DNA from: Pyronema omphalodes
Taxonomy: Eukaryota > Ascomycota > Pezizomycetes > Pezizales > Pyronemataceae
Direction of reading: 5' to 3'
NCBI GenBank assembly: GCA_024516155.1
Contig: JAJJXM010000085.1
Span: 124,001-188,000, forward strand
Length of the DNA: 64,000 nt
Positions 1 through 9,697 of the stretch are shown piece after piece (the first letter of the stretch is position 1; each line of letters starts with the position of its first letter). Made by a program: the position numbers and the translations under genes. The notes beneath the pieces are model-generated. The model did no database searches. It was given only the letters and a program-made list of their open reading frames with translations, and was not told the origin of the DNA.

Positions 1-1570
1 AGTTCCAGCAAAGCAGCAATCGACAAGGCTGCGAGCAAAGAAGCGTTTCTCAGGCAGAGACAGCGCTTGGCCGAGCTGGAGTGGGAGAGAGCTCAGGCTC
101 AGGGGGACGCATTCGGTATGTCATCATCCGCCACGCCTCAATCCCTCTGTACACTTACGGGTCGCTGATAAAGCCATCAAGATGGTGATGACGATGATGA
201 CGGTCTACATGTACCAGAGACCCAATTACCGTCCCTCGATATAGATGGATCCGCAAGCGAAATCGAGGATGTGGCAGGGAAAAATGCAGTTATAGCTACA
301 TCGGAGGGTTCAAAAAGCGGAGGAAAGAGAGCGCCGTACAAGTTGCGCAAAACCTTGGCAGCGCGAATGGGTCTCGATCCCAAGGACACCATTGGTATCC
401 GGGAACGCCGGGACTACCTCAGGATGCTCTGCGCGAGGCGTAACCAGCCGTTGAACAAGCCTTTCATGACGTTCGACCAGAACGTCATGTACAAGCTTAT
501 TAAGATTGTGGCTCCCGAGATGAAGGAACTGTACGGCAGCTGTTGGACCTCGAAACTGACTCGAGATGTTATTCATGCCCTGTGCCTTGACAAAGTCCGG
601 AATGACAAAGCCAGGCAGCGTCAGTTGGCAGCCAAGGCGATCTTGCCCATGTCTCAGCCAGCAGGAACCTCGGGGGGGGGAATTCACACGCAAGAGGCGG
701 TTTTGCAGGAGGAAGAGCTGGATTTTGCGGAATTTCAAGATGAAGAGGAGGATTTTCAGGGGCAAGAGGAGGCGGAGAGCGAGGAAGAGGAGGTTCCAGG
801 ATATAGGAAACGAGCCCCCGGGACAATTCCTAAGACTCACAGCATCAAGACAACCACCCATGCTGATGTTGACACCCTAAGTATTTACATTGTTGACAAC
901 GAGATAATCCGGATGCCTGTTATCCAGGGTTTCGAAGGGTTCATGACGGTTGTATCTGATGTGTTGGCTATTGGCGAGAGTGATACGGTTTTCTACCGCC
1001 CAGCCGATGGCCCTGTGGAAAGGCTCGTTTGGCGTCCACTTTCGGTCCAGGAGGAGTTCAGCCGGCTCCTAGACTTATGTGGGGATGGGGTTGTTGTTAA
1101 GGTTGTCCCTGCCAATGATGAGGAGTTTCATTCTGAGGATGAAGGGCGGGAGAAAGTCGTTGAGTTACCTGTCGACTCAAAAACCTGGAATAAGAAGGTA
1201 AATATCGTGACTGTGTGGGGAGAAGATCTTTGCTAATATATTGCATCAGCAGAATAACAACCCCACGCTTCCGATTATTACCCCCGATGGACCGCAACCG
1301 GCAGCAGCGCAGGGAAAAAGGAAAAGCAAGGGCAAGGAAAGGGCTGTAGATGATGCAGTGGTTGAGAAGCGCCCTCGGGGCAGACCGCGAAAGCACGTCG
1401 CACCCGCACCGAACCAGCTGCCTACCACAAGAGCTGGAAGGGCGACCAGGTTGTCACAGAAGGCCTCCGATGCAGCGGCGAGCAAGGCTGCGAAGCAGCA
1501 GGATGACAAGATTGCTGATATCAGGAGAGATATCAGGAATCAGAAGGCTAGCTTCAGGATTGATGAGTAG
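1..1570 (+). CDS. Three-exon AT-hook protein, 5'-partial
   Basis: The frame is open at the window edge and I join exons 1-115, 182-1197 and 1250-1570. Intron 1 (116-181) starts GTATGT, has a CTGAT branch-like site and ends AAG; intron 2 (1198-1249) starts GTAAAT, has GCTAAT and ends CAG. The joined frame runs about 480 codons to TAG at 1568. Visible parts: a charged N-terminal helix rich in A, K, E and R; an Asp run just after intron 1; a central basic and hydrophobic region; a Glu/Asp-rich block around nt 700-800; and near the C-terminus the AT-hook core RGRPRK (about nt 1376-1393) followed by an Ala/Lys/Arg helix. An AT-hook suggests nuclear minor-groove DNA binding. I do not recognise the rest. 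It is the only probable host gene here, but an origin as a transposon accessory gene is not excluded. Confidence 0.65.
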
Positions 1571-1582
1571 GGCGTATCAAGG

Positions 1583-2060
1583 ATGTGGATGGGGATGGGG
1601 ATGGGGATGGGGATGGGGATGGGGATGGGGATGGGGATGGGGATGGGGATGGGGATGGGGATGGGGATAGGGATGGGGATGTGGATGGGGATGGGGATGG
1701 GGATGGGGATGGGGATGGGGATGGGGATGGGGATGGGGATGGGAATAGGGATTGGAATCGGGATGTGGATGGGAATGGGGGTTTGTCATACAGGATTGGA
1801 ATCGGCATGTGGATGGGAATGGTGGAATCGGGATGTGGATGGGAATGGGGATTGGAATGGGGATGTAGATGGGGATGGGGATGGGAATCGGGATGTGGAT
1901 GGGAATGCGGATTTGTCATACAGGATTGGAATCGGCATGTGGATGGGAATGGTGGAATCGGGATGTGGATGGGAATGGGGATTGGAATGGGGATGTAGAT
2001 GGGAATGGGGATGGGGATGTGGATGGGGATAGGGATTGGAATCGGGATGTGGATGGGGAT
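1583..2060 (+). repeat. TGGGGA hexanucleotide satellite with a 130-bp higher-order unit
   Basis: About 180 bp of nearly pure TGGGGA units starts 13 bp after the stop codon of the AT-hook gene. It then degrades into GGGATGTGGATGGGAATG-like variants. A longer block beginning TTTGTCATACAGGATTGG occurs at about 1783 and again at about 1913, so a 130-bp unit has been duplicated on top of the hexamer. The plus strand has four-G runs every 6 bp, which is compatible with G-quadruplex formation. Open frames across it are low-complexity and not genes. Confidence 0.95.
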
Positions 2061-2221
2061 TAGGATTGGGGATTAGGAGTGCGCGTATGGGATATGGATC
2101 AGGATTGCTGAATATTAATATAGATTAGGATTGCGCGGAGGATACTGTACTGTACAAGCCGGGATCATGTATATTATTTAGTAGAACCTGATCCGGGCAA
2201 AAAACATTTTCAATAAACATT

Positions 2222-2640
2222 CGGTGTTTAAAAAGGTGTTTAGTAGGTGTTTAATTCGGTGTTTCAAGGTGTTTAGTAGGTGTTTAAATCGGTGTTTAAA
2301 TCGGTGTTTAAATCGGTGTTTAAAGGTGTTTAGTAGGTGTTTAAATCGGTGTTTAAAGGTGTTTAGTAGGTGTTTAAATCGGTGTTTAAAGGCGTTTAGA
2401 GGTGTTTAAAGGTGTTTAAATCGGTGTTTAAATCGTTGTTTAAAGGTGTTTAGTAGGTGTTTAAAGGTGTTTAGTAGGTGTTTAAAGAGGTGTTTAGTAG
2501 GTGTTTAAAGGTGTTTAGTAGGTGTTTAAAGAGGTGTTTAGTAGGTGTTTAAAGGTGTTTAGTAGGTGTTTAAAGAGGTGTTTAGTAGGTGTTTAAAGGT
2601 GTTTAGTAGGTGTTTAAAGAGGTGTTTAGTAAATGAATTT
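2222..2640 (+). repeat. GGTGTTTA minisatellite (10-12 bp units)
   Basis: About 36 units sharing the core GGTGTTTA, in the variants GGTGTTTAAATC, GGTGTTTAGTA, GGTGTTTAAA and GGTGTTTAAAGA. Higher-order alternation is visible, with GTAGGTGTTTAAAG(AG) paired units dominating the right half. It lies between the TGGGGA satellite and an unannotated stretch and is unrelated to the flanking LTR families. Confidence 0.95.
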
Positions 2641-3214
2641 TGCGGGTGTTTGAATTAAACACCTTTTGTGGTTTAAAGTGTGGTTTGATTAAACACCTTT
2701 TTTTTGTACCACAGGGTATCCCAGCCAACCGCAAACAGGAACCCTCACCTCCGAACTCACCAGCATGCGACTTGAAGAAAAAAACTTTCACTTCCCGGCT
2801 GGGGCTTGATTGCAACTCTCATTTCCCTAAACTACATCACCACGCCACTGGGAACAGAAACTCTCGCATCCGAATGTACCGGCCTATTAGCAATCTCGTC
2901 CCAACGCAGATCCAACATTGAAGCTCAGGGCGAGCGCCAGTGTCCGCATCAGGGTTGGGATTACGGTCAGGGTCCATCTCTTTCCGGTATGATGAACAGT
3001 CTCAGAGTTTCAAGACACTGATCTGTTAAAGAGTTACATTGTGCTTTATGAGAATGGGAAATTCAAAAGACTTTCGAAAAAAACCCCGTCATGCAAATCT
3101 TCATGTGCAAAAATGAATGAGACTTACACCAATGAAAGAGAATTACAAATCAAAGAAAGATGATAATAAAAGAACAAAAGATGATAGCAGAAGAAGTGAA
3201 CAGCATTTTAAAAA
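2641..3214. other. No recognisable gene
   Basis: About 570 bp with no convincing ORF on either strand. It contains AT-rich sequence and A-runs (about 3080-3235) and no similarity that I can see to the LTR, LINE or Harbinger elements in this window. Confidence 0.5.
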
Positions 3215-3589
3215 CTAAAAAAAAATAAACAAAGGCATGTTGCACTTATATGAGTTACCTTGTCCGGCCGGGAATAATACAACCTGCACATCATGTGTGG
3301 GACAATTGTATGTCGCTACACATGCACTAGCACCACCAGCACCGGAGATCTGGTTTTGAGCGTGCAAGATGAGAGTCAACGCAAGAACAGCAGGATCGAT
3401 GGTACCGGGTGTGTTCTCACGGTCAGGACCATGCAGTACAGTGTCGATATCAATTGCATGCACAGCATTGTGGTATAGGGTTGCCTTTGTTAGCCAATCT
3501 GGATCCCATCCAACATGGATGAAGACCGTGCAATCAACACACTCTGTGAGTCCACTCATATGCTCAACGAAGGTAATTACTGCTTGCAA
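3215..3589 (-). CDS. Unrecognised ORF fragment
   Basis: An uninterrupted 124-codon frame with balanced amino-acid composition, containing the segments VFIHVGWDPDW and VLALTLILHAQNQ. I cannot assign a family. No clear promoter, start or intron signals were found, and the opposite strand has shorter overlapping frames. It lies just downstream (in minus-strand direction) of another broken unknown gene and of a scrap of LTR-A, so it may be the 3' part of the same disrupted gene. Treat as hypothetical. Confidence 0.3.
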   Translation of the reverse strand: MQAVITFVEHMSGLTECVDCTVFIHVGWDPDWLTKATLYHNAVHAIDIDTVLHGPDRENTPGTIDPAVLALTLILHAQNQISGAGGASACVATYNCPTHDVQVVLFPAGQGNSYKCNMPLFIFF

Positions 3590-3637
3590 GATGGCTCACA
3601 TCAGTGGTTCCTTCAACTGCTGCATAGCAGTACTTGC

Positions 3638-3722
3638 TGTCACGGCTCGAGAGTTATTACCTTCCCCCTCCTCCTCATTCATTCACCTATTATCATTTGT
3701 TTGATTATTCAGCACTTGCTTA
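3638..3722 (+). repeat. LTR-A 5'-end fragment
   Basis: The first ~85 bp of the LTR-A family (starts TGTCACGGCTCGAGAG, cf. 10367, 22491 and 48295), then similarity stops. No matching 3' part or target duplication was seen nearby. Confidence 0.8.
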
Positions 3723-3762
3723 CCCCATTTGAAATATTCCTCATCCTCATTCAAAATCCACA

Positions 3763-4752
3763 TCAAGATTCATCTTCACATCCCTCCTTCATCTTCATAT
3801 CCTTGTCAATCCCAGCAAACCGAACTTTCTTCCCATTCCGCTCCTCCGCCTTCTCCTTTCTCTCCCAAATCGGTCTCCTAACCCGAACCATTTCCAACTG
3901 CTTCGTATACGCCCTGCAAGCAATCCACTGCTTGAGATCTAAAATATCCTGGATCTTCTTATCGTCCGGATACATGAACTTTGTAGCCATCATTGCATGG
4001 TATTCATGATCGCATTTTTGGTTGCTATCATGGTTATCGTGAGGGGGGCATGGCTTGCTGGGGTTCCAATGCCTGGAACTGCAGATCGGCTGGGAGTGAT
4101 GTAGCTTTTGAGGTCCTTGACCTTAATCCACCCGTTCATCCGTGCTCTATAGGAGCTGCTGTTAAGGAGGAAGGGATCCATGTCATCACCGTCGGAGTTG
4201 CCATCAACATTGGCATTTGGATCATGTTCAGGGGAATCATGATCAAGGGTAGTAGTACTGCTGGAACTATCGTTATCCATACAGTCTGAATCGTCATCGG
4301 TGTCTGGAGACAAGTCCTTCTCCGCTACAAACAGGTTCCCATCTACATCCTTCTGGTATAGGGTTGATGGAGCAACAACTCCACAAGGCTCTTCCCCATA
4401 GATGTAGGGCGAATTTGCCTTTAGACACAGGTCGTAGGAGAAGAGGATCGATGATCTGGCCTGGTGGCTGTCGCATCGTGCAAGGGCGTGGTTGATGAAG
4501 GTGGCTGTCAGGTGGCGGAGGTTGTAGTACGGGGCACTTCATGAGTCGTCGATGCCGGAGGTTATGTCGGTTCGTCTGTTGGTGAGAGCCGTGTGATCAT
4601 CAGGGAGGGAGTGGGATAATAGGTCGGCGTAGAGCATCATCTGTATGATGATATTAGTAACCATTTATTTGTTTTTTCCTTTGAAAGAAAACAGAAACAT
4701 ACATGCTCATCATAAGTTTTGGGTGTGCCATCATCGGCGAGAGGGATATCAT
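3763..4752 (-). pseudogene. Unknown spliced gene, truncated by LINE-1
   Basis: Minus-strand coding sequence reading from about 4752 to a stop near 3763. A canonical fungal intron is visible at 4641-4702 (62 bp: GTATGT donor, TACTAAT branch site, ACAG acceptor) and it joins two exons in phase. Downstream, the frame encodes a globular stretch followed by an Asp/Ser-rich acidic linker (about 4190-4310), then a basic C-terminal part containing WERKEKAEERNGKK. Damage: an in-frame TGA at 4539-4541, a frame change near 3990-4070 (which could instead be a second intron), and loss of the 5' end where LINE-1 sequence begins at about 4752. I do not recognise the family. Because the Helitron remnant resumes on the far side of LINE-1 on the same strand, it might be cargo or a captured exon; that is inference. 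Confidence 0.45.
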
Positions 4753-4759
4753 TGCTGGA

Positions 4760-5842
4760 AGGAGCTGGAAGACCGCATCCCCGCTCTGGAATCCGAGGTA
4801 CACCACCTCGGCAGCGTCAATGGTGAGCTCCAGACCCAGCTCCAAGTGGTGCGGGCTCTCAAGACACCCGCTGCCCACCGTGCACCACCCAACGCCGCTG
4901 CGGCCACCCGCAGACCCACACCAGTCGCTGTCCAGCCCACTGCTGCGCAATCATATGCGGCGGCATCCAGCGTTCATCTCCCCCCCCAGCCTCGCCCTGA
5001 AGAATGGACCGCCCACCAATCCCGTCGGTCCAAGAAGATCCAGCAAAAAGCTGCGCACCCATACGCCCCTGCCCAAAACCTCCCAACGGGGGTATGACGC
5101 ATCGTCTCCACCCGTCGGGATGCAGCACCTGCCTCGAAACAAGTGGATGATGAGTCCAGCGCAGCCATCAATAACCGCTTGTGGTTCAAAAACGCCCCCC
5201 AATTCCACCGGGTCTTAAAGGTTGCCCGCAACGCCAAGGGGACCATCACAGCCACGACAGTCCCCGGAGTAGACGCCGCCACCCTCTTACGCCTATACCG
5301 TGGAGACATCCTCAACGCAGTTCGTGAGGTGGACAGTGAGGTTACGGGAGTTGAGGAACTCGACCGCTTGGTCTACCTAAAGGTCCATGGAGTCCCTCTT
5401 GATCGTTTTATGGGTGAGGGCTGTCAGGGAGGCCAACGTCTCCCAATCGAAGTACAGGCGAACCACGCGGTGGTAGAAGTGTTACCTAAGATCCGCTGTT
5501 TGGGTAAAGCGGAGACAGTCCAGGCCTGCTATGCTAATGGCCAGATTCAGAGCTCTTCCGCTGTTTTCTTCGTCCGCAGCTCTACTGCTGCAAAGATGCT
5601 GACCTCTAAGGGGATGCTGCTAGGTAGCAAACGTCACCGCACCGAGATGTATGTCTCTGAGGGGCCTGACAGCCAGTGTTCAGGATGCCTCAAATAGGGT
5701 CACATCCGCGAACGCTGTTCCACGCCGACAATCTTCCACTGTGCCTTCTGCGCCGAACACCACGCAACCTCAAACCCTCCTGCGTGCGACCTCTAGGACT
5801 GCACCGAACCTCGAGGAACAGCATGCAAGCGCACCGCTGGGG
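4760..5842 (+). pseudogene. LINE-1 ORF1 (gag-like, zinc knuckle) remnant
   Basis: The open stretch 5143-5697 matches LINE-2 ORF1 segment for segment: AAIN, FHRV, GTITATT, NAVREVD, LKVHGVPLDRF and QANH in the same order and spacing. Upstream (4760-5140) is a coiled-coil-like helix followed by an Ala/Pro-rich linker. The zinc knuckle CSGCLK...GHIRERC is cut by a TAG at 5695-5697 and continues in frame afterwards; a further TAG follows at 5795. ORF1 proteins of this clade bind element RNA to form the ribonucleoprotein. Frame changes near 5095-5140 also break it. Confidence 0.75.
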
Positions 5843-5843
5843 C

Positions 5844-5863
5844 GGGGGGGGGGGGGGGGGGGG
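5844..5863 (+). repeat. G20 homopolymer
   Basis: Twenty consecutive G residues near the zinc-knuckle region of LINE-1 ORF1, preceded by GGGGC. The reading frame beyond it cannot be trusted. Comparable C-runs sit in LINE-2 ORF1 and ORF2. Confidence 0.95.
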
Positions 5864-5929
5864 AGGCATGGGAGCTATGCGGGTCACATCATCACCAGCA
5901 GTCCTGCTGATCATTCTTCTCCTAGAGGA

Positions 5930-6702
5930 TACTTCACGTGGCAAGGGCAGCTCCAACCACTCCTCTTCATGTCCGGAGAGCCGGGAGGCATTCACAATAG
6001 CTTCGTGCCGGTATTGACTGCAGGATTCAGCCAATGTTATGTCCTGGAACTTGGTATGCAAGGGTCTTGCGAAATATTCAAGAAGCTGAGAACTCAGTGA
6101 AGCTGCCCAATTTGCCGTATGCATCGGGTGGAGATTTCGGGTCGGTAGAGGAACGGATTATGAATCTACAGCAAGCTCTTTTCCAGTGATATCGAGATAC
6201 AAAATCATTCGCACTGCCTCTGCATTTGATAGATACGAGGCTTTGGTATGTTGCTCGAACTCATTGACATTATTCCTATCATCCGTTTCCACCCGGAATG
6301 GTGTCTGATCCGGACCCCGAGAAGATATTTACACAAATACATCAAAACATTCACTGAAAAACACACATAAACATTCATATGGAATTCCAGCAACGTCCTG
6401 AAGCATGGCATATAGGGGACAACCAATGAAAGTTATGGTTTTCACCTCCGGTATTACACGCGTCCATGACGCTCATCTACCATTGCCCGGTGAGTATTTG
6501 GTTTGCGGAAACCATACAGGCATACCCCGTGCCTTTTACAACGGCTGGATGCATTTTCCAAACGCATTTCGGGGTGCATATTGGACCTTATAGCCAGATT
6601 CCGGAGTTCATTATCTTCCCCAGCTGGTGGGACCCTGCCTAAGATCACGGTATCGATCTTGTCGATTGGTAGTTCAGGGTCAAACTCTACAAATTCTCTT
6701 TG
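5930..6702 (-). pseudogene. Helitron Rep-like protein, second half of N-terminal domain
   Basis: Read right to left. After the Harbinger insertion the frame gives IDKIDTVILG...GEDNEL, then CKRHGVCLYGFRKP and VDERHGRV, then WVVPYMP-like sequence, HMNVYVCFSVNVLMYLCKY, YLSNAEAV and finally LLEYFARP. This order matches the Helitron_like_N family (D-K-I box, C-x-K-x-G-x-C-x-K-x-F-P-K-P box, V-V-P-Y-N-P, H-x-N-V-E, K-Y-x-x-K-Y). In an active Helitron this region precedes and includes the Rep HUH endonuclease that starts rolling-circle transposition. Several stops and frame changes are present (for example after VDERHGRV), so it is not functional. Confidence 0.75.
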
Positions 6703-6705
6703 TTA

Positions 6706-6726
6706 GTGGGGGACTTCCCATCGCTC
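6706..6726 (+). repeat. Harbinger left terminal inverted repeat
   Basis: GTGGGGGACTTCCCATCGCT(C). It matches the reverse complement of 9674-9694 at 19 of 21 positions (mismatches at 1 and 5). Confidence 0.9.
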
Positions 6727-7061
6727 CAATAGAGTGGTGGCTCTATAGCTATAGAAAGCAAATAGACCATGTGCCTTCCGCTCGATTCCTTCCATATTCT
6801 ATAGCTTGCAGGATTCAAGCCAAGCAATTAAGCTGTTACTGGGCATAGTTGCTAGAGCTCTAGTGCCCCGAGCCATCGAGCTTTCCCGTCTCCCAGTAGG
6901 AATGAAATGCGGTACCTCGGTACGTACCCGGAAATTTCCCCCACCCTTTTCTTTCATCCATTTTCTCCACCATTTCGCTCCACCAAAAAACATATTTCCC
7001 CCGATACGCACAGCCTAAATTATCGGAACACAACATCTGGTGCAGATTTCCACAGGAATCT

Positions 7062-8043
7062 ATGGCAGGAACAAGAGGCAGGAAGAGGCAGGTTGAGATG
7101 GTGTCAGGATCCCAGGTGACTTTTTTATCCTTCCCTGTATATGCAAATCGATTCTCGATCGAAGTACTGATGGCTTCTGAACAGGATGCAACCAGAGCCC
7201 GTAGACCACCTAGCCACCCACCCAACCAGCGACACCTTGAACCCTACTCAACCCAGAGTAGTCAAGAACCTATCCCTAAGAAAAAGCAAGGGGCAAGCCG
7301 AAGGGGTCACAGAAGTTCACAGAAGGTGATGAACAATGGCTGTTCGAAATTCTGCTGGAACTTTCACCGATTGGGGGGGATCGGTGGGAAAAGGTAAGAA
7401 ACCAAAATGTACAGCAAATGATACTAATAGTGGGGAACAGGTAGAAAGACTATATAATGCTCGGAGTGATGATTCAACAAGGAAAAACCGCGACGCCAGA
7501 TTCCTTGAGGGCTACTACACCACCCTTATCAACCAACAAAAACACACCGGTAATCCCGACCGTCCAGATGATGTCACAACTGCTCTGGACATTGAGCATA
7601 TGATCGAGGGAGCACCATGAGGGATAACCAGACTCGTAATAGTGGAGATGAGATATCAGAGGAGTCTGATGAGGACAAGAGAGCGATGGAGGGCTTTCGG
7701 ATGGATCGGATGATGATGCTGTGATGAGAAATTCCATACTGCCGCCGGCTGCTGTGGACAGGATTCAGACACCAAAAGAAATCATTCAAGAGCAGCAAAA
7801 GAAGCATGAGAGATCAATAGATCATTTCCAAAATGCTATGGAGCAGCGGGCAAGTGGGAATAGTGGTAATGCAAGAATGCGTGAGTCTATTGAAAAAACT
7901 GGGATAATACAGGTATTTCAGGGGGAATGCAAGAGAAGGATTCCCGCATTCGTCAGCTTGAGGATAAATGTGAAAGGCTCCTGGATGTTAACCGCAGGTT
8001 GGAATTCAAACTGGCACTGCAGGTGTTTCATGGGGGAACATGA
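7062..8043 (+). pseudogene. SANT/Myb-like DNA-binding protein of the Harbinger element
   Basis: Multi-exon gene. Exon 1 is 7062-7115 (ATG, 18 codons, basic); intron 1 is 7116-7184 (GTGACT...CTGAT...ACAG); exon 2 runs to 7393; intron 2 is 7394-7440 (47 bp, GTAAGA, ATACTAAT, ACAG); exon 3 starts at 7441. The core FTEGDEQWLFEILLEL...DRWEKVERLYN is a Trp-spaced SANT/Myb-like fold, followed by GNPDRPDDVTTALDI, a motif typical of transposon-associated SANT proteins. An acidic linker (7617-7720) and a C-terminal coiled coil (7930-8043) follow. Harbinger elements need such a protein to bring the transposase to the nucleus and to the element ends. Frameshifts near 7280 and 7617 disrupt it; a further small intron (GTGAGT at about 7881) is possible. 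Confidence 0.7.
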
Positions 8044-8196
8044 CCTAGGGGCAGGTCACGGTCTGGGGATTGTTCTTTCATCACCGCTTGCAGGTTTTGC
8101 TGAGAGCTATGGTGAAGTTTGAAAACATTTGTATCTTAGTGTATATAGCTATTGATTTTTTGTGTTTCAAGATACAAAGTTGTAGAAATTCTGAAT

Positions 8197-9430
8197 TCAA
8201 TCATTCCTTCGGATGTCTCTCAACATCATGTTCTTGAAATCATCATAAACACCTCTTCTATCATGACCGGTACACCTAATGTCTTCATACACTGTCCGAA
8301 TTTGATTGACACCGACCAACCTTGCACGGACAGTGTGTAATCTGCAACACCGTTGTAAAACCAGATCTTGGTAAGGTCCATTATCCGCGGGCATTGGTGC
8401 TTTCAACCGTGAAAATGAGCCCTGCAGACACTGCATTCCCAACTCTGCTGGCTGACGTGCTTAGACAAGTTGTTGTTGAATAGGATTGCGGCCAGGGCCA
8501 TCCAGGGATGAGACGAATAGCCGGTAAAAGTTTCTTTTGGCGGGGTTTTCAATTTTTCTTTCAAGTCTAGCCCTGATGCTGAGAATGCCGTATCGGCGAT
8601 AATATAATAGAAGACAGGGGTCAAAAATAGCAGATCATCGTTCAATATGCCAGCTACCTGGGCATTCAGCGTTGCTGCATGATTGTTCCATCGGGGGCAA
8701 TGGCAAATCAATTGGAAGTGTTATGATCGCTGCAGCACCCGTTGTAATACGCATTCTCAATATCCATGTCGTCAGACAGAGCAATTGATACGTGCAAACC
8801 ATCCACCAATCAGAAAGCCCCGGTCAGGAGTGGATGCCGCTCCCTGATGAGTCTGGAAAAACTTTTTAGGTCGCTGCAAGAAGGCCACAAACTCTTGGCT
8901 TCTTGCACCCACAGCCAGGCAACGCAACAAGAGTTGCATTCCAAAATTGCGGTAACATGAACGAACAGCTGGTGTCAAGCCAATGATTTGTTGGAGTGTG
9001 TAATCCGCCATGGTTGAATTCGAATGATGGAGCACAAGGCGGAGTACTCCATCGGCATCTAGGGCGCGTCAATTCAGATAAATTCTTGGGGTGGGTAAAG
9101 CGCCCGGGATCCCTGCTGTATTCTTGAGGTCTGAGTGAGGGAAAGCTGTTGTTCCCCATGCCCTGCGGAAGGATTGCAAGAGGTAATGGAAGGTTGAGAA
9201 ATCGAATCCCATTGTGGCGATAAAGGCCCTATCGCTCTTGCTGTTGTAGAGAAATCGCCACGCTGATCCGTGGCGGGGTTCGCCACTCAGTCCGCTCGGG
9301 TGAGGTGAAACCCAAGTCTGCGCTTTTTCTTGGTCTCTGATCCTTGCCACACAAATGTAAAAAAATCAACCGCCAGATCATCGAGCAAGTCAGGCTGACT
9401 TATTTGCTTTAGAAGGAGCAGCTCAAGGAG
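8197..9430 (-). pseudogene. PIF/Harbinger DDE transposase, degenerate
   Basis: Read right to left: SAWRFLYNSKSDRAFIATMG followed by FDFSTFHYLL; then a segment with NSTMADYTLQQI, LTPAVRSCYRNFG and LLRCL; then AYYNG...HNTSN and FAIAPDGTI; then YYIIADTAFSA (second acidic residue region); then AELGMQCLQGSF (Glu of the triad), RLHTVRARLVGVNQI and VY. This order is that of the DDE_Tnp_4/plant-transposase-like family of Harbinger elements (usual AEWGMR here AELGMQ). At least four frame changes or stops separate the blocks (around 9160, 8780, 8680 and 8460), although one may be an unrecognised intron. It converges with the SANT gene and would cut the element at its inverted repeats. Confidence 0.8.
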
Positions 9431-9673
9431 TGCCGTAAGGTGCATGGTGATACCGCTATCATGCTGTAGCAGTGTGTGGGTTCAAGGAGGGCTGGGCTTC
9501 CGTGAGAAAACGAAATCTCATAGAAGAGATGACCGTTCTATTGCCTGCCTATAGGGAAATTCCATAGAAAGGGGCGGGAGGACCACTCCTTCTATAGCAA
9601 TCTTCTCTGGATCTATAGACACCCCGCTCTATTTGCCCGAAATCAAAAAAAGTCCTTCCATCGGGGTCCAATA

Positions 9674-9694
9674 GAGCGATGGGAAGTCCTCCAG
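9674..9694 (-). repeat. Harbinger right terminal inverted repeat
   Basis: Read on the minus strand: CTGGAGGACTTCCCATCGCT(C), 19 of 21 identical to the left repeat. Some similarity (CAATAGAG/CTATTGGA) continues inward. Confidence 0.9.
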
Positions 9695-9697
9695 TAA

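Larger units (their letters stand above)
4753..5900 (+). mobile_element. LINE-1: Tad-like LINE fragment (ORF1 region)
   Basis: ORF1 fragment of the same clade as LINE-2 at 13531. Both ends are truncated: it starts inside the coiled-coil part of ORF1 and ends around the zinc-knuckle region just after a G homopolymer. No ORF2, tail or clear target duplication is present. It separates an unknown minus-strand gene from Helitron sequence. The right edge is uncertain by about 40 bp. Confidence 0.75.
6706..9694. mobile_element. PIF/Harbinger-type DNA transposon, complete but broken
   Basis: A 2,989-bp element with terminal inverted repeats, a plus-strand SANT/Myb-like gene and a minus-strand DDE transposase gene: the two-gene convergent layout expected for Harbinger. 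It sits inside a Helitron gene. Flanks are TTA on the left (6703-6705) and TAA on the right (9695-9697): either a 2-bp TA duplication or a 3-bp TWA duplication with one changed base. TCTATAG-type motifs recur just inside both ends (about 6741-6800 and 9545-9620). Both genes carry stops or frameshifts, so the copy is not autonomous. Confidence 0.85.

Noticed and set aside
310..861. 183-codon minus-strand frame opposite the AT-hook gene
   Set aside because: It is antisense to an exon with good splice sites, has Leu/Pro-rich antisense composition and no family motif.
1350..2063. Several 60-150 codon frames on both strands made of Gly-Met-Gly-Trp, Asp-Gly or Ser-Pro-His-Pro repeats
   Set aside because: They are translations of the TGGGGA satellite.
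6703..9697. Perfect 3-bp target duplication for the Harbinger element
   Set aside because: Flanks are TTA and TAA, not identical; only TA is an exact direct repeat, so I do not claim a 3-bp duplication.
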